From assembly GCF_018446385.1 (NCBI RefSeq), contig NC_055993.1, forward strand, positions 74,002,715 through 74,066,714: a stretch of DNA of 64,000 nucleotides, written 5' to 3'. The number at the start of each line of letters is the position of its first letter. Within the stretch, counting starts at the first letter, position 1. Below are positions 32,965-43,920 of this stretch, in pieces. Both the position numbers and the translations under genes were made by a program. The notes under the pieces were generated by a model. That model was not told where the DNA came from. It made no database searches and worked only from the letters and a program-made list of their open reading frames with translations. The DNA is from Zingiber officinale. Taxonomy: Eukaryota > Streptophyta > Magnoliopsida > Zingiberales > Zingiberaceae.

Positions 32965-34670
32965 CTAGGGTGTAGAGAATATGCTCCTAGGAACCCAAAA
33001 CCTATTGGTACTCCTTGGATGCTCTAGGTACTCACTAGGGATGACTTCCCTAAATACCTTCCTAAGGACCTTTCTAAGCTTCTTAGAAACCTTGGTCACT
33101 TCTACTAGGTCACTCCTAGGGATAACTTCCCTTGTAACCTTCTTTGTGACTTTATTAGGCATTTTTGGAGCCTTAGTCACCTTTACTAGATCAACCTTAG
33201 GGATGACCTCCCTTGTGACCTTCTTTGTGACTTTGTTAGACTTCTTAGAAGTCCTAATCACATTGGCCTTGCCAAAAGAACCTTTAGGGATTCCTTCCCT
33301 AGTATCCTTGACTTGACCTTTACACCTAGGGTTGGTCCCATAGCTATATGGAACCCTATGAAAAGAAGTCACATCTTTCTTGACTTTAGGTTTGTATCCC
33401 AAACCTCTATAGCCATTGGATGGCTCTTGTCTAGCTTTTCCTAGGTTATGCTCATTTTGACCCCTAAGCATGTTTTCCATTCTTGCTAAGGTCCTTTCTA
33501 AGTTATCAAGTCTTGACCTCAAGACTTGGTTCTCCATCATTAAATCCATAGATTTGGATTTTTCTTGACCCCTATGAGCATTTCTATATTTTGGCATATA
33601 TCTATAATCCTTAAAGTTATTGCCTAAGTTACTATCTACCTTCCTAAACTTAGGTGTGGTAGTTCTAGCATGAGGAGGAATATATTTATCCTTAGTGCCA
33701 TCATACTTCCTACTTTCATGATAATTAGCATTAAAATGATAAGAATTATTTCTAGTATGCTTTTTATCTTGTGTTAAAGGAATAGATTCGTTAAATGGTA
33801 CCTTGGTTTTTTACCTTGGAAGCTCCTCCTTTGACTTTGGTTGTTTTCTTCCCCTTTGGACATTGGCTTCGATAATGTCCATTTTGGTTGCACAAGAAAC
33901 ACACAATGTGTTCCTTGCTCTTCTTTGTTGTGGGGATTGTCTCCTTTCCCTTAAGTACTACTTGGCTCTTCTTCTTGGCCAACTTGGGACACTTGCTCTT
34001 ATAGTGCCCATGCTCCCTACACTCAAAGCAAATGATATGGTTTTTATTTTTTACAATTGAAGTTTCTATATCTTTGCTTGTAGGGATGATGCTTGATTCT
34101 CCATTTGATGTAGCTTGAATTGTGGAGGTTGCATCATCTTCTTCTTCTCCTCTTGAGGATGTGGATGCTTCCACCTCTTCCTCTCTTGAAGATGTAGAAG
34201 ATCTCTCATCTTCTTCCTTCTCCTCCTCTTCCTTCTTCTCCTCGAATGTTGACCTTATGTCAACATCGGATTGGTCATTCTCTTCTTGGACCAATGAGCC
34301 CTTCTCCTTAGGCTCATCCACTCCTTGAAATTGTGATGGGTCTTCATGATAGGCAATGATCTTTTTCCAAAGATCACATGCACTTATGCATTCACCTACA
34401 CTCACAATGATATTAGAAGATAATAAATTTAACAAGATTTTTGTTACCTCCTTATCCGCCTCCGCTTGCTCCCGTTGTTCCTCGGTCCAATGTCGAGGTT
34501 GGAGGCGCTTCCCCTTTTTGTCCTTTGGAGGCTCAAATGGATATTCCAATGTAACTCATTGATTCCAATCCATTTAGAACCAAGTTTCCAACCTCATCCT
34601 CCAATAGTTGAAATCTTCTTTGTCATACGGAGGTGGAATTCGGATATCCCATCCGGGTGGTCCTTCGAAC
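32965..34670 (-). pseudogene. Family N gag (two zinc knuckles, coiled coil)
   Basis: Minus strand, N- to C-terminal. A start region reads IRIPPPYDKEDFNYWRM and is followed by in-frame stops TAA (34574-34576) and TGA (34556-34558). The 34549-33791 frame has WTEEQREQAEADKEVTKI, an acidic Ser/Glu-rich stretch and two CX2CX4HX4C knuckles (CFECREHGHYKSKC and CFLCNQNGHYRSQC). The 33597-32965 frame has a leucine-zipper-like MENQVLRSRLDNLERTLARM, three repeats of about 29 residues around KVTREVIP, and the C-terminal NRFWVPRS. The three parts are separated by frame breaks. This is the Sirevirus-type gag layout. It would package element RNA, perhaps using proteins supplied in trans. Confidence 0.75.
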
Positions 34671-34747
34671 TCCTTCTCCTTCTTCCTCTAGCTTATTGCT
34701 CTCTTGGCGGTTAGTCCGTAGAAGAGCGACCTCGCTCTGATACCAAT

Positions 34748-36377
34748 TGTTGGGACCTTTGTGCCCGCTAGAGGGGGGGTGAATAGCGTTTCATCGCGCA
34801 CTTGTGCTTGCTTTGTCTTGATATGCAGCGGAAAATAAAATACAAACACACTACAACGCTAACACACAGATTTATTTGGTATCCACCTCAAGATGAGGTG
34901 ACTAATCCAAGGATCCACACACGACGCTATCTCCACTAATGAAACACTCCTTCTCGGTCGCAGTCGGAGGCGGAGAAGCCTAGTACAAACTCACACAACA
35001 ACACAAACAAAAATACAAGAAAAGAGTACAAGATACAAATGAAAACACTACTTCTTCTTGCTTACTTGTTGCTTGTTGTTGCCTCTTGAACCTTGAGAGA
35101 ACACTCCCAAGAGCCTTCAAGAACTGGCAGTGAAGATCGGAGAAAGTCGCTGAAGATCGCCAAAAAATCACAGAAAGAAGATTGCAAAAATCTAGCGAAG
35201 AAAACACTCCGCCCAGGCTTTAAACAGTGCTCCCAATCGATCGAATTTATCCCCAATTGATTGTCACGTCAGAATCTCTCTATCACAGTCGTCCATCACC
35301 TGCATCCTGCGCAATGGTCACTTCCCAATCGATCAACCGATCGATTGGGATTTCCTGAATCGATCGCCCGATCGATTCAGAACCTTTCTGTGATCTCGCA
35401 TTCGCGTGAGAGCTTCTGCTGCCCAATCGATCGACAGATCGATTGACAGCTCCCAATCGATCGCCCGATCGATTAGGAAAGCCTCTGTGCTCATGATTTC
35501 ACATCCCAATCGATTGATCGATCGATTGAGCCTTCCCATAATCGCAGCACACTCCAATCGATCAGTCGATCGATTGGACCCTGGTTCAATCAATCGCCCG
35601 ATCGATTGACCAGCCTGGACTTGACTCAAACTCAAGTCCAAAGTTCCTAACCCAACTTCTGGTCAACCATGACCTGTTGGGTCTCCTTGCCTAGTATTTG
35701 GTCACACCCGACCAACCTCGAACTAGCCTTCTAGCCTCCTCCATCAGCCTTACGTCCCTCGGTTATCTCCCCATCCTTCATGCCTTGCCTTCAGGAGCTT
35801 CCTTCGACCTCATCCTAGTTGTCGGATCTTCCTTGCCAAGTCATACCAGAACTTACCTTGCCAAGACCACATACTTGGACTTTCCAATTGCCTGGCTCCT
35901 CACTAGGACTTTCTCCTTTGCCAAGATCACACTTGGACTTTCCAACTACCTGGCTCCTCACCAGAACTTTCTAATTTCCTGGCTCCTCACCAGAACTTTC
36001 TCCTGCCTATCTCCTCACTAGGACTTCCCCGTTGCCTGGCTCCTCACCAGGACTTTCCCTTACCTAACTCCTCACTAGGACTTTCCCATTACCTGGCTCC
36101 TCACCAGGACTTTCTCCTGCCTAGCTCCTCACTAGGACTTCCCCAAATGCCTAACATATAGTTAGGACTTTCCCAGTCAAGTCTCCTGTCAACCTTGACC
36201 TACTTGACTTGTATTCTCATCAACCTGGTCAATCCTTTGACCATCTCCATAACTGGATGATTGCTCCAGCAATCTCCTTATATTGTCAAACATCAAAACT
36301 CAAATCCCGACTCAAGCTTGACTCAACTCAAGCTTAGTCAAACTGGTCAAACTTGACCTAGGGAAATTGCCCCAACA
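34748..36377 (-). repeat. Family N 5' LTR
   Basis: TGTTGGGACC ... CCCCAACA, matching 28380-30003 throughout, with the same palindrome array (35231-35612) and hairpin array (35870-36165). The minus-strand PBS is immediately left of it. Confidence 0.9.
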
Positions 36378-39124
36378 AGACATCCTCCGGACTCAGCTGA
36401 CGAACCTCCGGATGAATAATGGTGAGAAGGTAGCGCAACTTCAAGCGAGGATCAAGGAGCTAATAACTCAACTCAACAACCTCGGAGAATCAGTAACGAA
36501 CCGAGACTCGATCCGATACGCACTCAACTCCTTCCCCAGAACTCCTGAATGGGCATCCTTAGTAGATCCTTACTACATCTCTAAGGACTTTGAGGTAAGT
36601 AGTTTAGAAAGTTTATTTTCTACTTTCGAACTTCACGAGTCTCGACTTGCAAAGCCTAAATAAGTAGAGAAGTCAAACCTCAACATTGCCCTACAAGTCG
36701 AAAAGGACGATCCCGACTCCGAAGCATCAATCGACGAAATCGAAGCGGCGCTACTGGTAAGACGTTTCAATAAATTTATTAAAACAATAAATTTCGATTA
36801 CTGCTGGGAAAGCATCAACGCAACAGAAGGACGGTCCGGTGTTACAACTACAATGAAGAAGAGCACATCAAGGATGACTGCCCCAAATTAAAGTAAAAGG
36901 ACAAAGAAAAGTCTCGAAGACCGACACCCTCGAAGCGCAAGAGTCTGAAGGCTACATGGGATGAATCATCATCCTCGGAATCTGAAGTTGAAGCCTTCTC
37001 GGGATTAGCACTGATGGCCAACCATCTTTTCGAAAAAACCAGCTCGGAGATGAGCATAGATGAAGGGGGAGGATCATCAGAGGAATAAGAAAGCAGCGAC
37101 GAAGGGGGAGCATTACCAAGTGAGGTAAGTAAGATACGTGATCTCACCCCTACTCAATCTTTTGAATTTATCAAAGTACTTACAAAAGATCTAGCGAAAT
37201 TAGAAAAAGAAATGTTGAATTGAAATTAAAATTAGCAAAGCATGTCCACTAGAAATGTATGATATTTTAAAATTAGAAAATGAGAAATTAAAAATTGAAA
37301 TTGAAAAATTGAAAAATCAAGCATGCTTAATTAAATTTCCAAAATCAAAACTTAGAGTTTATGGAAAATTAAATTGATATATTAAAAAGCATCAGGGACA
37401 ACTTAGAAAAGTTCCTAGAAATTATGTACCCCCTAAGTTCTTAATTAATCTAGTAGGAGGGAACCTTTACTGGGTTCCAAAATCATTTCTAGACTAAATA
37501 TTTTTTTTAAGTTAGAGCTTACAGCGAGAAAATTAAATAATGAGTTTCTTTATAAGGCTTTGTCTAAGGAAATGGTTGTTGCTCCAATAATCAAGAAGAC
37601 CTAGTGCCTCGCCACGACCTGGAAGCCAAAATATTGAAATAAAATGTTTAATTAACTTTATGGAAAAATATTAAAATTGAAATTAAATAATGCTTTAGAA
37701 AGTTTTTCTTTAATATTTTTTTAATTCAACAAAAATATTTTTAAACTTAGAAAAATATTTCTTGCATAAAATTTTTACTTAGGAAAATTCTCAAATAATA
37801 TTTTTTTGCCTAAGTTAAAATTTCTTTTGAAATTAGAACTAAATTAGAAATTTTTTCTCTTACCTAAGTTTTAACTTAGAAAATTCTTAAATTGTTTTTA
37901 ACTTAGAAATTCTTTCAAAAGTCTCAGAAATTTGTTTTAAAAGACTTAGAATTAGTTTGAACATGTTTTCTACCCCGTTTTTGCTATGATCAAAGGGGAA
38001 GAAATAAGCACAAGTTAAGGGGGAGTTAGAAATATTTTCACATTCCGTTTGAATTTTTTTAAAATGATATTCTTTTCAAAAATTGGTGTCAGATGGACCT
38101 AAATTTGATGTTGTAATTTATTTTAATTACAAATTTATGCTTAAACTGGTAATTTAATAATTTCTTTAAATTATTACTTGTTTGTTTTACCCTAACTTGA
38201 ACTTGGGTTGATGAACATCAAAAAGGGGGAGATTGTTGGACCCCGTGGGTGTTTTGATGTGATCAACCAAGTTAGGTTAGGTCCTGCTTGTTATTTGATC
38301 CCTGTGTCTAAGTGTGCAGGAACTTAGGAACGCAAGAAGTCGAGCAGAAGACGCAGCTAGCGAGAAGGACGACACGGGAAGAGAGTCGACGGGCTTGGTG
38401 CGTCCGAAGGACGAAAGAGCTGCGGAAGAGTACACCAGTGGATGAGAAGAACGTGTGCAGCGTTCGAGGGACGAGAAGCTGGGTCAAAAGCCTACTCAAG
38501 GAGAAGGTCGGAAATTGGGTTTGGGTGAGCCCTATTTCGGTTGGTTGAAATTGTTAGGACCTTCGGACGCGGCTAGAGAGGGGGGGTGTGAATAGCCGAC
38601 CCCAAATTCACGTTTCTTCCTACAATTTTAGTTAACGCAGCGGAAATAAAAGATAGAAACGAAACAGGAGAATATCAAACCTCAAACGCGACGATATAAC
38701 GAGGTTCGGAGATGATACTCCTACTCCTCGGCGTGTCCGTAAGGTGGACGAATCCTATCAATCCGTCGGTGGATGAGACCTCGGAAAATCGGCTAATAAA
38801 AACTCCTTCTGGGTGGAGAAACCTCGCCACAATCTCTCTTGCAACAGCAAGATCGGAGTACAAAGATAAAGCAAGAAGCCAAGAACAATATGAATGTAAA
38901 AACACTAGTTTGCTTGCCTTCTTGTCGACTGGTGATGAAGCAACCACTTCACGGATGCCAACAACGTCGATTGAGTCCAAATGAGGAAGCTCACAAGCTT
39001 GCGGAGAGCTCAAGAAAGCTCGGATCGCAGGAGCAAGAAGAAGTCACCTCTATAGAGGCCCTCCACCTCTTGATTTATATGAACTGCCAAGAAGAAGACA
39101 CAGAACAGAAATCTGGCCAGTTGT

Positions 39125-39800
39125 GACTCAGCGGCTGAGACTGGACCGATCAGCTCCACCGATCGATCCAGACGGATTCTGATCGCGGGGACCGATCGGC
39201 TGATCGGTCCCAGACCGATCCTAACTCTCACAGAGAGTTGGTTGCAGAGCCTGATCGGTCTATGGACCAATCAGGCAATAGGTGGATCGGTCCATAGACC
39301 GATCCTCCTATTCCTTCTCCCAATCTGTTACCGATCGGTCACCGGGCCGTCGATGACCCATGTGAGAATCAAGACAATCGATCGGTCACAGACGATCCGT
39401 ATATAGTATCACCGGATTTCCCTTAAACCTAAAGCCTTCCGATCTAGAGAACGAGCCACCGAGCCCTCTCGGACCTAGTTCGGGAACGAGCCACCGAGCC
39501 CTCCGACTTCCACGTCCGGTCCGGAGAACGAGCCACCGAGCCCCTCGGACTAGTCCGAGAACGAGCTATCGAGCCCTCCGACTTCCGTCCGTCCGGAGAA
39601 TGAGCTCACCGAGCCCTGGACCTAGTCCGGAGAGCGAGCCACCGATCCCTCTCCGACTTCGCTTCGGTCCGAGAGACGAGCCACCTGAGCCCTGGTCAGG
39701 CTCTCTCCGAGGCTCTATCGATCCGAGTCGAGAACGAGCCACTCGAGCCCTCTCCGACTCCATCCGATCCAGAGAACGAGCCGAGCCCTCTCCGACCTCC
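39125..39800. repeat. Family A LTR palindromes and 45-bp GC-rich tandem repeat
   Basis: 39125-39420 has palindromes around GACCGATCGGCTGATCGGTC. 39425-39800 has about eight diverged units with GAACGAGCCACCGAGCCCTC and local palindromes such as CGGACTAGTCCG. A minus-strand TATAAAT at 39073-39079 lies just downstream of the palindromes in element orientation, so the arrays sit in U3 above the core promoter. Confidence 0.8.
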
Positions 39801-41721
39801 CATGCCAAGCTTCCATACTTGGACTTTCCCGTGCCAAGCTCCCTGCTTGGACTTTTCCGTGCCAAGTCTCCATACTTAAACTTTTCCCGAATCAGGTCAA
39901 CTCAAGTCGGGTCAACCTTGACCAAATGTTGCCCCCACAATCCCCCAAGTTCCTATTCTTGTCAAACATCAAAATATACCTCGAGTCAGGTCAACTCGAG
40001 TCGGGTCACCCAGGTCAACCTTGACCTAAGGTTGCACCAACAATATCCCCCTTTTTGATATTTGATAAAAACCATAATCAAGTTAGGTTAACCCGATAAC
40101 CTAACTTAGGTTTTCCAATAGTTCTCCAATGTTCTTCCTTGAACATTCTCTGAACATTCTCCCCAAACTCCATTGTTCTTCCTTGAACATTCTCTGGACA
40201 TTCTCCCCCTTTTTGACACACATCAAAAAGAGTGAATCAAGGTCAAGAGTTTCTTCCTAATGAAAGTCCCATACCTTTCATTGAAACCCTTAATTTCCCC
40301 CTTGATACTAAAATCAATAATCAACTTAGTGATAATCACTTATAAAAAAAAACTTAACGAGCAAAAATTCCCCCTAAAAGTCAACTCCCCCTTGACCATT
40401 AGGTAAAACTCCCCCTAAAGATCAACTCCTCCTTGACCATTGCACCAACAATGTCTTGGAGAGTTTCAACCCTTTAGAAATCTAAAGCACCAACTTCCAT
40501 AGCTGAAATTTCAGACAAACCGATCAGGACACCACTGGATCGGTCACCAGACCGATCCACACTGCCCTGGATCAGTCCAGTGACCGATCCAGACTTCCCT
40601 GGACTGATCATGATCTTCTCTGATCGGTCCACAATTCTCTGATAAGAATTTCTGATTTTTCTCCCGAAATTCAGAAACCCCTAAAAAAAATTACAGAAAA
40701 TTCCAAAAATTGTAAAATTATGAGGATACATTCCTCATAACATATATTATCATGAAAAAAAAATAGTTTTCTATGAAAATAACTCCCATTTTTAAATCTT
40801 GATACAAAGTTCGAAAGACTCTGAAATAGCTCAAGGTTAATCCATCTTTGTATCAACTTGCTCAATGATGAATGCTATCACTAGAAAAGCTTCATCAAGG
40901 TTTTTCAAATCAATTTTGAAATGATTTTAAACCATTCAATTTAGGACCACAATCTTAGGGCTACATGACTTGTACGCAAGTTTTCCCTATGATCCTCAAT
41001 TTCGAATTAGGCTTATCTAGGTACAAGAACTATGCACCTTGATCCTAACTCATCATCCTAATATCTCACACACATCTAAGGTGTATCAAGCACATCCAAG
41101 TCAATTTTGATGTGAGATATGGGTTTAGGTCATCTTAAGCTAAGTTCTTATGCATTTTCTAAACAACAATTAGATCACCATATCAAATTGTGTTTTTATC
41201 CTTAAATCAATTTAATTGATCACAAATGCAAGAGATGATGACATGGCATAAAATAATATCATAAGTGGAAATATGTGCCAATGTCATGATGTAATGGCAT
41301 AAAGTATGAAACTTAAATAAGGCATGACATATAACTAACCTAAGTATTATCATGAAATTTCAAATGATAATAAGTTAAATATGATGTCATGACATGGCAT
41401 ATGACAAACAATGTATGGCAAATAACATATAAAGGTATAGAAAATACCTAATTCTAGCCTTAGTTGCCATTTTTGATAATTTTGATCATTTTACCATAAA
41501 TTCTATATTCCTAAGTGTAATAGACCTAAAATCATATACTAAAGATTTTTAGATCACTATGTGCCAATTAGATTGACCCTAGAAAACTCCTCAAATGTGG
41601 TTGGCACATCCTAATCACCTTAGGAATTATTTTTAATTTCATTTTCAAGACTTGATTACACCTTGAAAATTTCTAAAATGCCACCTTTTGCCATGAGTAA
41701 GGTAAACCTAATCAAGCTTGG

Positions 41722-43198
41722 TCAACCATAAACCTTGATAAGGGATATGCTCCAACAATACCTATTTGAGCTCATTGGGTTCACTAAATATTCACTAGGG
41801 ATGACTTCCCTAGCAACCCTCCTAATGACTCTCCTAGGCTTTAAAGCCTTGGTCATTTGGGACTCATCAAGATCAACTCTAGGGGTGACTCCCCTTGTGA
41901 CCTTGGTGATGGCCTTCCTAGCCCTAGGTCTTGTTCCATAATCGAATGGAACATTATGATAAGCGGGCTTGACCACTTGAGACTTAGGTTTGTGACCCAA
42001 ACCTCTCATGTCGTTGGGCTTTGATTTTTAACCCTTAGACCCTAAGTTGACTTCTCCAAATTCTTAAGAGCCTTTTCTAAAGTGTCAAGTCTTGACCTCA
42101 AGACTTGATTTTCCTTCTTTAATACCTCAAGTTTTAATTTTTCATTTTTCTTTGAGGTATTTCTAGGCATATGTCTAGTTATTTTGGGATTCCTATCTAG
42201 GTTTTCCTTAACCTTAGATGAGTTAACTCTAGGGTTGACATTTCTAGCATTGTCCTTATCTACGCTAACATGTTTGGCACCTAAGCACATGTATCGGTTT
42301 CTATGGTTATCATGCTTATCATTATTGACAATTGCAATAAAACTACTAGCATGTGTCTTATTAGAATTGCAAGAATGTGCCTTAAAGGATACCTTAGGGT
42401 TTGCCTTAGCTCCCCCCATAGATGTGCTTGGTCTCTTGTCCTTGTGAGGTTGCCTCCCCCTTGGACATTGACTCCTATAATGTCCCCTTTGCTTGCATTG
42501 GAAGCACACCACGTGCTCCTTGCCCTTGCGTATCGGGACTCCGGCTTCCTTGACTTTTGGTGTCGGTGGAGTCTTCCTAATCCTCTTTGGACATTTACTT
42601 TTGTAATGCCCATATTCCCTACACTCAAAGCACATTATATGTAATTTACTTGAAATTAAGTTGCTTGAGTTACCTAGGGTTGAGGATGGATATAAGCTCT
42701 CTCCTTCATCCCTTCTGGAGGTAGAGGCTTCTTCTTCTTGCTCCAGTCTTGAAGAAGAACTCTCCTCCTCTTCTTCCTTAGATGTTGAGTAGCCCTCAAC
42801 TTCTAATTCCATACCTCCATGATGTGAGCTACTTGGCTCACTTGACTCCTCTTCATGACTTGAATTGGAGCTCTCCTCATGGAACTTAGCCAAGTTGTTC
42901 CACAACTCCTTGGCATTGTTGTATCCACCTATCTTACACAAGATATCATTAGGTAATGAAAATTCAAAGATTTTTGTTACCTCATCGTTGATTATGGATT
43001 GGTGGATTTGTTCCTTCGTCCACTTCTTCTTCTCGAGAGGTTCTCCTTCTTTATTCACCGGAGGAAAAAACCTACTTGTACACAATTCCAATTTACTAGG
43101 TTAGTCATAAGAAAATACTTCATTCTTACCTTCCAATACGCTAAGTCATCGCGATCGTAGAAGGGTGGAATCGTGACGTCTTCTCCAAGTTGATCCAT
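41722..43198 (-). pseudogene. Family A gag
   Basis: The ATG at 43198 starts MDQLGEDVTIPPFYDRDDLA. A one-base loss near 43070 then shifts the frame into the 349-codon run 43091-42042. That run contains WTKEQIHQSIINDEVTKI, an acidic Ser/Glu region, zinc knuckles CFECREYGHYKSKC and CFQCKQRGHYRSQC, and a zipper-like ENQVLRSRLDTLEKAL. A stop and second frameshift separate the C-terminal frame 42009-41722 (RGLGHKPKSQ ... VAREVIPSEYLVNP). Layout equals that of family N gag with only one KVTR-type repeat. Inactive. Confidence 0.8.
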
Positions 43199-43920
43199 TC
43201 TCTAGCTCGTGCTCCCCCGGTGTTAATCCGACGAAGAGCAACCTCGCTCTGATACCACTTGTTAGGACCTTCGGACGCGGCTAGAGAGGGGGGCGTGTGA
43301 ATAGCCGACCCCAAATTCACGTTTCTTCCTACCATTTTAGTTAGCGCAGCGGAAATAAAAGATAGAAACGAAATAGGAGAATATCAAACCTCAAACGTGA
43401 CGATATAACGAGGTTCGGAGATGATACTCCTACTCCTCGGTGTGTCTGTAAGGTGGACGAATCCTATCAATTCGTCGGTGGATGAGACCCCGGAAAATCG
43501 GCTAATAAAAACTCCTTCTGGGTGGAGAAACCTCGCCACAATCTCTCTTGCAACAGCAAGATCGGAGTACAAAGATAAAGCAAGAATCCAAGAACAATAT
43601 GAATGTAAAAACACTAGTTTGCTTGCCTTCTTGTCGACTGATGATGAAGCAACCACTTCATGGATGCCAACAACAGTAGCAACTGATCAGTTGGAGTCCA
43701 GCCGAGGGAAGCTTACACGAAGCTTCAGCAGTGGAGAGGTCAGCAAAGCTCAGATCGCAGGAGCAAGAAGAAGTCAGCTTCTCTATAGAGGCCCTCCACC
43801 TCTTGATTTATATGAACCTGCGAAGAAGAAGACACAAACACAGAAATCTAGCCGTTGTGACTCAACAGAGAAATCTAGCTCAGAATACTAGGCATGAGGA
43901 AATTTAAATACTAGGGTGGA

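Larger units (their letters stand above)
28380..36377 (-). mobile_element. Family N: nested Sirevirus-like gag-only retrotransposon
   Basis: Left LTR 28380-30003 and right LTR 34748-36377 (1624 and 1630 bp, close to identical) flank a 4.74-kb interior. On the minus strand the PBS (AATTGGTATCAGAG, complement at 34733-34746) adjoins the right LTR, and the PPT (AAAAAGGGGGAGAT, complement at 30004-30017) adjoins the left LTR. Flanking duplication is GGACA (28375-28379) against AGACA (36378-36382), one change, inside the gag of family H. Only gag is encoded. About 2.9 kb (30021-32964) is non-coding, with further PPT-like CTCCCCCTT tracts at about 30326, 30457, 30541, 30637 and 30806. Confidence 0.85.
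28049..37500 (+). pseudogene. Family H gag, split by nested element N
   Basis: 28049-28379 encodes the N-terminal copia-type gag (MAGANIHPPKFDGDFATWK ... AKDLWEKILEPHEGTSEAKL). Coding resumes at 36378 (DILRTQLTNLRMNNGEK ... YALNSFPRTPEW ... FELHESRL) after the 8-kb insertion. Downstream frames contain a mutated zinc knuckle (CYNYNEEEHIKDDC, second Cys replaced by Tyr), an acidic stretch and a C-terminal motif NLYWVPKS shared with the other families. Stops at about 36661 and later, plus the insertion, make it dead. Confidence 0.75.
27075..38551 (+). mobile_element. Family H: Sirevirus-like gag-only LTR retrotransposon (host of N)
   Basis: 5' LTR 27075-27983 (TGTTGGACCC ... CACCAACA) has TATATAAA at 27666-27673. 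The PBS TGGTATCAGAG follows at 27986. A polypurine tract AAAAAGGGGGAGA precedes the 3' LTR, which starts at 38234 and is cut at 38551 by family A. Excluding the nested element N, the internal region is only about 2.25 kb and codes for gag alone. Extra purine tracts near 38006 and 38020 recall the multiple PPTs of Sireviruses. No pol domain was found. Confidence 0.8.
38552..43888 (-). mobile_element. Family A: Sirevirus-like gag-only element, left arm of inverted repeat
   Basis: 3' LTR 38552-40042 (TGTTAGGACC ... CACCAACA) is complete. PPT complement is at 40043-40058, with additional PPT-like tracts at about 40159, 40202, 40303, 40370 and 40411. The interior reaches 43259. The PBS complement (GCTCTGATACCA) is at about 43247-43258, and a partial 5' LTR runs 43260-about 43888. 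It inserted into the 3' LTR of family H (junction 38551/38552). No pol is present in the 3.2-kb interior. Confidence 0.8.

Noticed and set aside
42184..42644. Plus-strand open frames of 87 and 113 aa (and mirror frames at 45164-45624)
   Set aside because: Antisense shadows of the A and B gag frames.
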